64,000 bases of DNA from Lentzea californiensis (GTDB lineage Bacteria; Actinomycetota; Actinomycetes; Mycobacteriales; Pseudonocardiaceae). The stretch spans positions 468,706 through 532,705 of the forward strand of contig NZ_JANBBE010000005.1 in assembly GCF_024648825.1 (NCBI RefSeq), written 5' to 3'. Shown piece by piece: positions 36,167-45,962 of the stretch. Position 1 is the stretch's first letter. Every line of letters starts with the position of its first letter. Under the pieces are notes generated by a model that was not told the origin of the DNA, did not search any database, and worked only from the letters and a program-made list of their open reading frames with translations. The translations under genes were made by a program, and so were the position numbers.

Positions 36167-39100
36167 CCACCGCACCCGTGACCCTGCTCGAGCTGACCGG
36201 CGCCCAGCTGGGCATCTGGCACGCCCAGCGGCTGGAGCCCGAGTCGGGCTACTACGTCGTCGGTGACGTCGTCGAGATCACGGGCGCCGTCGATCCAGAC
36301 CTGCTGGCCGCCGCCGTCCGCGCGACCGTCGAAGAGGCGGAGTCGTTGCGGCTGCGGGTGTTCGACACTCCGGACGGACCGCGCCAAGCGCTGTCCGGCG
36401 AGCCTGTTCCGCTGCCCCGCGTCGTCGACCTGCGAGCCGAACCCAGGGCCGCGGCCGAGGCGTTCGTGACCGCGGAACGGGAGCGGGTCGCCGCGGCGTG
36501 CCGGGAGATGACCGGCCGGGAGCTGTTCTCGCACACCGTGATCCGGGTGAGCGACGACGAGACGTGGTTCACGCAGCTCGGCCACCACCTGGTGTTCGAC
36601 GGCTACACCGCGGCCATGATCGCCCGCCGCACCGCGGCCCACTTCACGGCGCTCACGCGCGGCGAAGAGCCGCCTCCCTGTCCGTTCGGGCGGTTCACCG
36701 ACGTCGTCGCCGCTGACCTGGAGTACCGGGCGAGCGAGCGGGCCGAGACCGACAGGGCCTACTGGCGGGAGCGGTTCACGCCGTTGCCCGAGGTCGACGC
36801 CGCCTCCGGTTCGGGTACGCCTGGGAGCGTCCTGACCGCACGCGCCGTGCTGGACGCGGCGCAGGTCGCTCGCCTGCACGAGGTCGCGTCGGCGGCCGGC
36901 ACCACCTGGGGCGAGGTGCTGATCTCCTGCTACGCCGCGTTCCTGCACCGCGTGCTGGGCCGCACGGACGTCGTGTTCGCCCTGCCGTTGATGTGCCGCA
37001 CCGGCGTGGCGCTGCGCACCCCGGCGATGGCGGTCAACGTGTTGCCGCTGCGAGTGGACGTGCGGGGCCACGACCGACTCGACGAGCTGAGCCGGCGGGT
37101 GGCCACCGTGATGCGCGAAATGCGCGCGCACCAGCGCTATCGGGGCGAGAACCTGCCACGGGACGTGCCGGGCGCGGGTGCGTTGCTGCATGGACGAGGC
37201 GTCAACCTCAAGGCGTTCGACCTCGCACTGGACTTCGCCGGCGCGGCCGGCGTGATGCGCAACGTCGCGGGCGGGCCGCCGGAGGACATGGGGCTGAGCG
37301 TGCTGCCGACCGCGGACGGCGGACTGCTGCTCGGCTTCGAGGTCGACGCTCGCCGCCACGACCAGGCCGGGGTCGACCGCGTGCTGGCGTCCCTGCTCGC
37401 GTTGGCCGACGGGCTGACCGGGCCGGACCTGCCGCCCGTCGGTGCCGTGGAGCTGGCCGGCGCGGAAGTGCTGCCGGAGTGGGCCACCCCGGCGGTGCCG
37501 GGTGCGCCCGCCGACGTGCCCGCGCTGCTGGACTCGGTGGCGGCACTGGGGTCCGCGACCGCGCTCGTGCACGGTGACGAACGGGTCGGTGCGGCGGAAC
37601 TGGTCGACCGCGTGCGCCGGGCGGCGCGTGGGCTGCGAGCCAGGGGAGTGCGGCCGGACGACGTGGTCGCACTGGCGCTGCCCCGGTCGGTGGACCTCGT
37701 CGTCGGCTTGCTCGCCGTGCTGGAGGCGGGTGCGGCGTTCCAGCCGCTGGACCTGGACCATCCCGCCGAACGACTGCGTGAGCTGGTCGCCGACACGAAG
37801 GCCGTGCTGACGATCGGGAAGGACCTGGGCGTTCCCCACGTCCGACTGTCCGAACTGGACGGCCCAGAGTTCACCGTCGACCGTTCACCGGAACACCTGG
37901 CGTACGTGATCCACACGTCCGGTTCGACCGGGCGGCCCAAGGGCGTGCTCGGCCGGGTCGGCGGACTGCTGTCGCTGATCCACCACCACCGCGCCACCAC
38001 TGTGGCCGAGACCGCGGGTGGACGCAGGCTGCGGGTCGCGCACACGTACTCCTTCGCGTTCGACTCGGCGCTGGACCAGTTGCTGTGGCTGTTGTGCGGC
38101 CACGAACTGCACCTCTATGACGCCGACACGGCCCGTGACGCCGACGCGTTGCTGGCGGCCTACCGGCGCGACCGGATCGACGTCGTGGACACCACACCGT
38201 CGCTGGCGGGGCCATTGCTGGACGCCGGTCTGCTGCACGGCGAGCACAAGCCGTCGTTGCTCGTCCTCGGTGGTGAGGCGACCCCGCCCGCGCTGTGGCG
38301 GCGAGTCGTGGCCACCGGTGTCGCGGCACGCAACATGTACGGCCCGACCGAGGCGAGCGTGGACAGCACCACGGCCCGGATCGACGGCGACACCCCGACC
38401 ATCGGCCACCCGGTGTCGGGAACGCGGATCTACCTGCTGGACAACGCGTTGCGCCCGGTTGCAGCCGGTGCTTCCGGTGAGCTGTACGTCGCCGGTCCGC
38501 ACCTCGCCCGCGGCTACCTCGGGCAGCCCGGCGTCACCGCGGAACGGTTCGTCGCCGATCCGTTCGGCCCGGCCGGCGCGCGGATGTACCGCACCGGTGA
38601 CATCGCCCGCTGGGTGCCCGGTCGCGGCCTGGAGTTCGCCGGACGGCGCGACGGCCAGGTGAAGATCCGCGGTCACCGCGTCGAACTGGGCGAGGTGGAG
38701 GCGGTTCTCGGTGCGCTGCCGGGAGTCCGGGCGGCCGCCGCGGCGATCGACGGCACCCGCCTGGTCGGCTACGTCGTCGGGGATCTCGCACCGGACGAGG
38801 TGCGGGAGGCGATGGCGCAGCGGGTGCCGGACCACCTGGTGCCCGCGGTGGTCGTGCCGCTGGACGCGTTGCCGGTGAACCACAACGGAAAGCTCGACCG
38901 CGCCGCACTGCCCGCCCCGCGCACGTCCGGTGGTGGCCGGGCGCCGCGCACCGAACGGGAACGCGTGCTCGTCGACGTCGTCGCCGAGGCCACCGGAGCG
39001 GCCGGCGTGGGAGTGGACGACGACTTCTTCGCGCTCGGCGGCGACAGCATCATCGCGATCGCGGTGAGCAGCCGCCTGCGCGCACACGGCCTGGAGCTGC

Positions 39101-42100
39101 GTCCCCGTGACCTGCTCGGCCGCCGCACCCTGGCCTCGCTCGCGGCCGAGGCCCGCGAGATCGGCGGCACGGACGTGCCCGAACACGAGCCCGTCGGTGA
39201 GGTGCCCGCGCCGCCGATCGTGCGGGCCCTGCTCGACCCGCACCCGGACGGCGTCCCCGGCTACACCCAGTGGACCGCGCTCCACGTGGACGACCTGACG
39301 CTCGAAGCGCTGAACGAGGGCGTTCGCGCGGTCGTGGACCACCACGACGCGCTCCGCCTGCGGCTCACCCCCGGCGGCCTGGAGATCCGGCCGAAGGGCA
39401 CCAGTTACCCGGACGTCACGGAGAGCACCGAGTTCCCTGACACACAACTGGATCCGCGCACCGGCGACGTGCTGCGAGTGACGCTCGTGCACACCGCGGA
39501 CGGCGACCGGCTGGTGATCGTCGCGCACCACCTGGTGATCGACGGTGTGTCCTGGCGTGTGCTGTTGCCCGACCTGCAGGCCGCGTGCCGGGGTGAGGCG
39601 CTCACGCCGGTCGGCACGTCGTGGCGGCACCACGCCGTCACGCTCGCCGAGCAGGGCCGCTCCGGCGCGCGGCGCCACGAGCTCGGCCACTGGCGTTCCG
39701 CGCACGACGGCTTCCGCCTCGGCGACCGGCCGCTGGACCCGGCACGGGACACCGTCGCCACCGCGCACCGCAGCACGACGACCGCCACAGAACGGCAGAG
39801 CCGTGCCGTGCTCACCGCGTTGCCGGCCGCCTACCGCGCGGGCGTGGACGAGGTGCTGCTCGCCGCGGCCGCGATGGCGTTCGGTACGGGGCGCGCGTCG
39901 GTCACCCTCACCGTCGAGGGCCACGGCCGCGAGCTGCCCGGCGCGGACCTCTCCCGCACGGTCGGCTGGTTCACCAGCGAGTACCCCGTCCGCGTGCCCG
40001 TCGATCCCGATCCCGGTCGTCAGCTGCGCGCGGCCAAGGAGGCCAAGCGGACCGTCCCCGACAACGGCATCGGCTACGGCGTGCTGCGCCACCTCGACCC
40101 CGCCACCCGTGACGAGTTCCGCGGTCCCGAGGTGGTGCTCAACCACCTCGGCCGCTTCGCGCCGTTGCCCGGCCCGTGGCGGCTGCCCGAGGGTGACGCG
40201 TTCGCCGTCACCGAGCCGCCGGCCAAGGCACTCGAACAGGTGCTGGCGCTCAACAGCTTCGTGTACTCCGGTGACCGTCTGGTCGTCGAGTGGACCGCTG
40301 CGGGAGACATCCTCCCGCCGACGCGGGTCGCTCAGCTCCAGGAGGCCTGGGACGCCGCGCTCGACGCGTTGGCCGCGCACGCCGACGAGGTCGGTGACTA
40401 CGGCGGCCTGACCCCGTCCGACCTGCCGCTCGTGTCGCTGGACCAGGCGGACATCGACGCCCTGGGCCGCGTCGAGGACGTGCTGCCCGCCACAGCGCTG
40501 CAGGCAGGGCTGGCGTTCCACAGCCTGGTCCGCGGCCAGGACGACGCCGACGTGTACGTGGTGCAGGCCGTCACGCTGTTGCGCGGGCTGGTCGACGTGG
40601 AACGGATGCGGGCCGCCGCCGGGGAACTGCTGCGCCGCAACCCCGCGTTGCGCGTCCACCTGCACACCACCGCGGCCGGAGAGGTCGTCCAGGTCGTCCC
40701 GTCGGAGGTGACCCTCGACTTCCGTTGCGTGGACACGGGTTTCGAGGCCGAGGTACGCGCCGACCAGACCCGGTCGTTCCTGCCGGACCGGCCGCCGCTG
40801 ATCCGGTTCCTGCTCGGCACCTCCGGCCGCGACGACCACCGGCTGGCCATCACCATCCACCACGCCCTGCTCGACGGCTGGTCGATGCCGATCGTCGGCC
40901 GCGCCCTGCTGGCGATCTACGCCGAGCTCGGTGGCGGTCCGGCGGTACCGGCGGCGCCCGCGTTGGGCGACTACCACCGCTGGCTCGCCACCCGTGACCA
41001 CGAGGCCGGGCTCGCCGCGTGGCGGGAAGCGCTCTCCGGACTGGACGACGGCACCCGCCTGGCCCGCGAGTCGTCCGCGGTGGCCCGTCCTGAGCGGGTC
41101 ACGGTCGGATTGGGTGCCGAGTTCAGCGAGCGGCTGCGCGGGTTCGCCCGCGACCGCGGCGTCACCCCGGCCACCGTGCTGCAGACCGCCTGGGGAGTGC
41201 TGCTGGGCCGCCTCACCGGCCGCCGCGACGTGGTGTTCGGCTGCCCCGTCTCCGGTCGCCCGTCCGAAGTGGACGGAGTCGAGGCGATGATCGGTCAGCT
41301 GGGCAACACGATCCCGGTCCGGGTGCGGTACGAGCCCGGCGACGCCGCCGCCGACGTGCTCGACCGCGTGCACGCGGACAGCGTCGCGCTCGCCGAGCAC
41401 CACCACGTCGGCCTGCCCGGCATCCAGCGCGCGGCGGGCATCGGTGAGCTGTTCGACACCATGCTGGTGATGGAGAACTTCCCGCTCTCCAGCCGGGGCA
41501 CCGAAACCCTCGCTCCCGGTCTCGACCTGGCCGGCGTGGACATCATCGACGCCACGCACTACCCCCTCACCGTGATCGTCCTGCCCGGTGCGGACATCAC
41601 GCTCGGATTCGGTTACCAGCCAAGCGAGTTCGACGAGGCCACGGTCCGCGGTTACGGCCGCTGGCTGGTCACCCTGCTGCGGCACGTCGTCGACGAGCCG
41701 GACAGCCCGATCGCGCGGCTGAGCAACCTCGACGCCGACGAGCACAAGGCCGTGCTGAGCATGAGCGACGGCCCGGAGCCCAAGCGGGAACGCGGTGGGG
41801 CGCTGGAGGAGTTCGGCAACTGGGTCGAGCGAACCCCGCAGGCCGAAGCCGTGGTGTGCCGCAACCGGTCGCTGACCTACGCCGAACTCGACCGGCACGC
41901 CAACCGCCTCGCGAACGCGTTGCTGGACGGCGGTGTTCGCCCGCAAGACCCGGTGGCGGTGCTGCTGCCGCGCGACGTGGACATGGTCGTCGCGCTGTTC
42001 GCCGTGCTGAAGGCGGGCGCGGTGTACGTGCCGATGGACCCGGACTACCCGCACGACCGTCTCGCCTACATGGCAGGCGACATCAAGCCCGCCGCGGTGA

Positions 42101-44592
42101 TCGCGCACGAGGCGTTCGGCTCCTACCCGTTGGTGCGGCCGGATTCCGGCGGCGCCGACACCGATCCGTTGCACGCCCGCGCGGGCATCACCGGCGAGTC
42201 GCTGGCCTACGTGATCTACACGTCCGGCACCACCGGCAAGCCCAAGGGCGTCGGCATCCCGCACCGCGGCGTGCCGAGCCTGGTGGCGCTGCAGGAGGAC
42301 GTCGTCGGCATCGGCGAGCGCGAACGCTACCTGCACTTCGCGTCCACCAGCTTCGACGTGGCGTTCTGGCAGTTCATGCTGCCGCTGCTGTCCGGCGGCA
42401 CCTGCGTGATCGCGCCGGAGGAGGTGCGGGTGCCCGGTGACGAGCTGCTGGACTACATCGCCGAGCACCGCGTCACGGGGGTGAACCTGCTGCCGTCGTT
42501 CCTGGCGGCCATGCCCGACGACCGCACCGTGCCACCGGACGTGTTCTTCGTCGTCGGTGCGGAACGTCTCGACCCGGAGCTCGCGCGGCGCTGGGGCGCC
42601 AGGCGGGCGCTGTTCAACGCCTACGGCCCGACCGAGGCCACGATCAACTCGGTGACCTGGCACTACGACCCCGACGACCCCGGCCCGTTGCCGATCGGCC
42701 TGCCCGACCCCGAGGTGCGGGCGTACGTGCTCGACGGCGGGTTGCTACCGGTGGGTGTCGGTGTGACGGGAGAGCTGTACCTGGCGGGCCCGAAGGTCGC
42801 GCGTGGCTACGTGAACAAGCCCGGCCTCACCTCCGAGCGGTTCGTCGCCGACCCGTTCGGCCCGCCGGGCTCCCGCATGTACCGCACCGGCGACCTGGTG
42901 CGGTGGCGTGCGGACGGGCAGATCGTGTTCCTGGGCCGCGCCGACCACCAGGTGAAGGTGCGCGGGTTCCGGATCGAGCTGTCCGAGATCGAGACCGTGC
43001 TGACTCAGCACCCGGACGTGCGGGCGTGCGCCGTGATCGTCCGTGACGGACGGCTCGTCGGCTACGTCATCCCGACCGATGACGCGGACCTCGACCTGGC
43101 CGGCGTTCGCGCGTACCTCGCGACCGAACTGCCGGACCACATGGTGCCGGCCGCGTTCGTGGAGCTGTCCGCGTTGCCGTTGACGCCGGGAGGCAAGCTC
43201 GACCGGGTCGCACTGCCGGCGCCGGAGCTCGTCGCCACCGCGGCCCGCGAACCCGCCACACCGGCGGAAACCGTGCTGCTGCGGGTGTTCCGCGAGGTGC
43301 TCGGCCGGGCGGACGTGCAGCTGGACGACTCGTTCCTCGACGTCGGCGGGGACAGCATCGTGTCGCTGCGCCTGGTGTCCCGCGCCCGCCGGGAAGGGCT
43401 GGAGTTGGGTGCGCGCGACGTGTTCGAGGGCGTCACGGTCGCGGGCATCGCCGCGCGCTGCCGGATCGCCGAGGAGGTGCACGACGAACCTGCCGTCGGC
43501 GACGCGCCGCTGAGCCCGGTGATGCACGACCTGCTGCGGCGCGGTGGCGACGTGGCCAGGTTCTGCGTGTGGCAGGAGATCAGCGTGCCCGCCGGCGGGT
43601 CCGCCGGCACCTGGCGCCGCGTGATCGACGCACTGCTTGCCCGGCACGACGTGCTGCGTGCCCACCTCGCTGAGGGGCCTGTGCTGCGCATCCCCGCACC
43701 CGGAGAGGTCACCGCCGCCGATGTGTTCACCCACGTGACCGCGACCGACCTGCGCACGGCGGTCGACGAACACCTGGCCCGGGCGCGGCAGGACATGGAC
43801 CTGCGCACCGGCCCGCTGCTGCGCGCCGTGTGGTTCGACGCCGGGCCGGACCGGCTCGGGCGGCTTCTGCTCGTGGCGCACCACATGGTCATGGACGCGC
43901 TGTCGTGGCGTGTACTGGTCGACGATCTCGTCCACGCGTACGAGGGCAACCCGCTGCCACGGCACGGCCGGTCGTTCCTCGCCTGGGCGCGGAACCGGCG
44001 GGACGAACCACCGGTGCCTCTGGAAGCTCCGCCCGCGCCGCTCGCCGTGCTCGATCTCGCGCGCGACACGGCCGCGACCGCCGTGCACCACATCATCGAA
44101 CTGGATGAGGAGAGCACCAGGAAGGTGCTCGCCGATCACCCGGAGGCCGTGCTGCCGACGGTCTTGGCGCTGGCCGTGGGCGCGTGGCGTGGCGGTGAGC
44201 CCGATCTGCTGGTGGCGTTGAAGAACCACGGCCGCACCGAGGAGGACGCGCAGAGCGTCGGGTGGTTCACGACCACGCGCACCGCTCGCGTCCGGCCCCC
44301 GCTGCCGACGATCGAGTCCGTCGCCGCGCCGGCGCACCTGGAGTTCAACTACCTGGGCCGGATGTCCGCTGTACCCACGACGGAGGTGGTGTGGCAGGTG
44401 CCTCCCGGCGCTGACCCGCTCGGTTCCGCCGCCGCCGACGACATGCCTCTGCCGCACCCGTTGATGATCACCGCGGTGGAGCGCGAGGGCCGGCTGGGTG
44501 TGCGCTTCACCTGGCCCGCCGCGCTGTTCACGCCCGACGAGATCACGTCGCTGGGGGAGTGCCTGACCAAGGTCGTGGGTGATCTGCCGTGA
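36163..44592 (+). CDS. Two-module NRPS for DHB siderophore: C-A-T-E-C-A-T-(E-like), no thioesterase
   Basis: A 2809-residue assembly line. Approximate domains: C1 1-430 (HHLVFDG at 141); A1 450-910 (YVIHTSGSTGRPKG at 581); T1 with Ser962; E1 1010-1425 (HHLVIDG at 1122, EGHGRE, VGWFTSEYP, NGIGYGVLRHL); C2 1430-1860 (HHALLDG at 1566); A2 1880-2350 (YVIYTSGTTGKPKG at 2016); T2 with Ser2398; then an epimerase-like domain 2445-2809 with HHMVMDA at 2573. C1 should accept DHB. By-eye specificity codes: A1 D-S-D-D-V-G-M-V-D-K (acidic pocket, suggests a basic residue, made D by E1); A2 D-V-W-N-V-G-A-I-N-K (Thr/Ser-like at best). There is no TE, reductase or terminal C domain, and no MbtH-like gene in the window. 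Start TTG 36163 with AGGAG seven bases upstream. Confidence 0.9.
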   Translation: MTTAPVTLLELTGAQLGIWHAQRLEPESGYYVVGDVVEITGAVDPDLLAAAVRATVEEAESLRLRVFDTPDGPRQALSGEPVPLPRVVDLRAEPRAAAEAFVTAERERVAAACREMTGRELFSHTVIRVSDDETWFTQLGHHLVFDGYTAAMIARRTAAHFTALTRGEEPPPCPFGRFTDVVAADLEYRASERAETDRAYWRERFTPLPEVDAASGSGTPGSVLTARAVLDAAQVARLHEVASAAGTTWGEVLISCYAAFLHRVLGRTDVVFALPLMCRTGVALRTPAMAVNVLPLRVDVRGHDRLDELSRRVATVMREMRAHQRYRGENLPRDVPGAGALLHGRGVNLKAFDLALDFAGAAGVMRNVAGGPPEDMGLSVLPTADGGLLLGFEVDARRHDQAGVDRVLASLLALADGLTGPDLPPVGAVELAGAEVLPEWATPAVPGAPADVPALLDSVAALGSATALVHGDERVGAAELVDRVRRAARGLRARGVRPDDVVALALPRSVDLVVGLLAVLEAGAAFQPLDLDHPAERLRELVADTKAVLTIGKDLGVPHVRLSELDGPEFTVDRSPEHLAYVIHTSGSTGRPKGVLGRVGGLLSLIHHHRATTVAETAGGRRLRVAHTYSFAFDSALDQLLWLLCGHELHLYDADTARDADALLAAYRRDRIDVVDTTPSLAGPLLDAGLLHGEHKPSLLVLGGEATPPALWRRVVATGVAARNMYGPTEASVDSTTARIDGDTPTIGHPVSGTRIYLLDNALRPVAAGASGELYVAGPHLARGYLGQPGVTAERFVADPFGPAGARMYRTGDIARWVPGRGLEFAGRRDGQVKIRGHRVELGEVEAVLGALPGVRAAAAAIDGTRLVGYVVGDLAPDEVREAMAQRVPDHLVPAVVVPLDALPVNHNGKLDRAALPAPRTSGGGRAPRTERERVLVDVVAEATGAAGVGVDDDFFALGGDSIIAIAVSSRLRAHGLELRPRDLLGRRTLASLAAEAREIGGTDVPEHEPVGEVPAPPIVRALLDPHPDGVPGYTQWTALHVDDLTLEALNEGVRAVVDHHDALRLRLTPGGLEIRPKGTSYPDVTESTEFPDTQLDPRTGDVLRVTLVHTADGDRLVIVAHHLVIDGVSWRVLLPDLQAACRGEALTPVGTSWRHHAVTLAEQGRSGARRHELGHWRSAHDGFRLGDRPLDPARDTVATAHRSTTTATERQSRAVLTALPAAYRAGVDEVLLAAAAMAFGTGRASVTLTVEGHGRELPGADLSRTVGWFTSEYPVRVPVDPDPGRQLRAAKEAKRTVPDNGIGYGVLRHLDPATRDEFRGPEVVLNHLGRFAPLPGPWRLPEGDAFAVTEPPAKALEQVLALNSFVYSGDRLVVEWTAAGDILPPTRVAQLQEAWDAALDALAAHADEVGDYGGLTPSDLPLVSLDQADIDALGRVEDVLPATALQAGLAFHSLVRGQDDADVYVVQAVTLLRGLVDVERMRAAAGELLRRNPALRVHLHTTAAGEVVQVVPSEVTLDFRCVDTGFEAEVRADQTRSFLPDRPPLIRFLLGTSGRDDHRLAITIHHALLDGWSMPIVGRALLAIYAELGGGPAVPAAPALGDYHRWLATRDHEAGLAAWREALSGLDDGTRLARESSAVARPERVTVGLGAEFSERLRGFARDRGVTPATVLQTAWGVLLGRLTGRRDVVFGCPVSGRPSEVDGVEAMIGQLGNTIPVRVRYEPGDAAADVLDRVHADSVALAEHHHVGLPGIQRAAGIGELFDTMLVMENFPLSSRGTETLAPGLDLAGVDIIDATHYPLTVIVLPGADITLGFGYQPSEFDEATVRGYGRWLVTLLRHVVDEPDSPIARLSNLDADEHKAVLSMSDGPEPKRERGGALEEFGNWVERTPQAEAVVCRNRSLTYAELDRHANRLANALLDGGVRPQDPVAVLLPRDVDMVVALFAVLKAGAVYVPMDPDYPHDRLAYMAGDIKPAAVIAHEAFGSYPLVRPDSGGADTDPLHARAGITGESLAYVIYTSGTTGKPKGVGIPHRGVPSLVALQEDVVGIGERERYLHFASTSFDVAFWQFMLPLLSGGTCVIAPEEVRVPGDELLDYIAEHRVTGVNLLPSFLAAMPDDRTVPPDVFFVVGAERLDPELARRWGARRALFNAYGPTEATINSVTWHYDPDDPGPLPIGLPDPEVRAYVLDGGLLPVGVGVTGELYLAGPKVARGYVNKPGLTSERFVADPFGPPGSRMYRTGDLVRWRADGQIVFLGRADHQVKVRGFRIELSEIETVLTQHPDVRACAVIVRDGRLVGYVIPTDDADLDLAGVRAYLATELPDHMVPAAFVELSALPLTPGGKLDRVALPAPELVATAAREPATPAETVLLRVFREVLGRADVQLDDSFLDVGGDSIVSLRLVSRARREGLELGARDVFEGVTVAGIAARCRIAEEVHDEPAVGDAPLSPVMHDLLRRGGDVARFCVWQEISVPAGGSAGTWRRVIDALLARHDVLRAHLAEGPVLRIPAPGEVTAADVFTHVTATDLRTAVDEHLARARQDMDLRTGPLLRAVWFDAGPDRLGRLLLVAHHMVMDALSWRVLVDDLVHAYEGNPLPRHGRSFLAWARNRRDEPPVPLEAPPAPLAVLDLARDTAATAVHHIIELDEESTRKVLADHPEAVLPTVLALAVGAWRGGEPDLLVALKNHGRTEEDAQSVGWFTTTRTARVRPPLPTIESVAAPAHLEFNYLGRMSAVPTTEVVWQVPPGADPLGSAAADDMPLPHPLMITAVEREGRLGVRFTWPAALFTPDEITSLGECLTKVVGDLP

Positions 44593-45962
44593 CCGCGTCC
44601 ACAGTGGACCGTTCCTTGTGGCGGGTCGCGTTCGTCCTGGTGCTCGGCACTTTCATGGCGTCGCTGGACAGCACGATCGTCGCAGTCGGCCTGGACACCC
44701 TGGCCGGCGAGTTCGACGCGTCGGTCACCGACGTCCAGTGGGCCACCACCGCGTACCTGCTGGCGGTCGTGACCGCCGTGCCTGCGTCCGGGTGGCTCGC
44801 TGACCGTTTCGGCGGGCGGAACCTGTGGCTGGGGGCCGTGGTGGTGTTCCTGCTCGGCTCGCTGCTGTGCGCGCTGGCGTGGTCGCTGCCGAGCCTCATC
44901 GTCTTCCGCGTCCTGCAGGGACTCGGCGGTGGCGTGCTGCCGCCGGCCGGTCAGGCGTTGCTCGCGCGCGTCGCCGGGCGGGAGCGGATCGGCCGCCTGA
45001 TCGCCGTGGTCGGTGTCGTCCCGCTGCTGTCGCCCGTGCTCGGGCCGTTGGCCGGCGGTGTGATCCTGAGCGTGGCGGACTGGCCGTGGCTGTTCCTGAT
45101 CAACCTGCCGGTCGGCCTCGCCGCCCTGCTCCTGGCCCGCCGCTACGTACCCGCCGTGCCGCGTGCGGAGGAGCCGGGAGCGTTCGACCTGCGCGGCGCG
45201 TTGCTGCTGGCACCGGGCCTGGCCGCCCTCGTCTACGGCCTCACGACCGGCGCCGGTGTGGTGGCCGTGCCGGTCGGGGTGGCCGCGCTGGTCCTGTTCG
45301 TCGTGCACGGCCTGCGCACCACCCGCGTGCCGCTGCTCGACCCGCGGCTGTTCACCAGGCCGCCGTTCGGCCCCGCGGCGCTGGGGCTGGCGGTGCTCAG
45401 CGCCTCGGTCTTCGGCACCATGTTCCTGCTGCCGCTCTTCCTGCAGGCCGACCTCACGGCGTTGCAGGCAGGCCTGCTGCTCGCACCGCAGGGCGCGGGA
45501 GCGGTGCTCGGTTCGGTGCTGGTGACCAGGTTCGTGGACGCCGTCGCACCGCGCACGCTCGTGCTCGCCGGCATCCTGCTCATCGCCGTCGGCACCGTCC
45601 CGCTGACCCAGATAGACCACGGTCTGCCCGACCTGGCGATCGCGCTCGTGTTGTTCGCCCGCGGTCTTGGCGCGCCGCTGGTGGGCACTCCCGTGATGAC
45701 CCTGGTCTACCGCAGCATCGAGCCCGCCGCCCTGCCGCGCGCCGCGAGTGCGTTGAGCCTGCTCAGCACCGTCGGTGGCGCTGTCGGCACCGCGGTGCTC
45801 GCCGTCGTGCTCGAGCACCGGCTGCGAGTTCGCGGCACCGACGTGTCCGCCGCGTTCGCCGACGCCTTCTGGTGGGTGCTCGGCATGGTGCTCGTCGCGG
45901 CCGTCGCGGCGACCAGACTTCCCCGTCCCGCCCCCGAGAGGGAACCCTCCGATGCCTCTTGA
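44589..45962 (+). CDS. MFS exporter (DHA2/EmrB-QacA type), probable siderophore export
   Basis: A 457-residue drug:H+ antiporter-family protein with ~14 helices: LVLGTFMASLDSTIVAVGLDTLAGEFDASVTDVQWATTAYLLAVVTAVPASGWLADRFGGR is the canonical start of this family (motif C region and loop 2-3 motif A). GTG start overlaps the NRPS stop (four bases). Position inside the iron-regulated unit makes export of the finished catecholate its likely job. The 3' end overlaps the DAHP synthase gene by 11 bases. Confidence 0.88.
   Translation: MTASTVDRSLWRVAFVLVLGTFMASLDSTIVAVGLDTLAGEFDASVTDVQWATTAYLLAVVTAVPASGWLADRFGGRNLWLGAVVVFLLGSLLCALAWSLPSLIVFRVLQGLGGGVLPPAGQALLARVAGRERIGRLIAVVGVVPLLSPVLGPLAGGVILSVADWPWLFLINLPVGLAALLLARRYVPAVPRAEEPGAFDLRGALLLAPGLAALVYGLTTGAGVVAVPVGVAALVLFVVHGLRTTRVPLLDPRLFTRPPFGPAALGLAVLSASVFGTMFLLPLFLQADLTALQAGLLLAPQGAGAVLGSVLVTRFVDAVAPRTLVLAGILLIAVGTVPLTQIDHGLPDLAIALVLFARGLGAPLVGTPVMTLVYRSIEPAALPRAASALSLLSTVGGAVGTAVLAVVLEHRLRVRGTDVSAAFADAFWWVLGMVLVAAVAATRLPRPAPEREPSDAS

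Noticed and set aside
37885..42663. A very long open frame on the strand opposite the NRPS
   Set aside because: It lies entirely within the NRPS on the complementary strand, shows no domain motif, and arises from third-position GC bias; the plus-strand frame has every NRPS motif in order.
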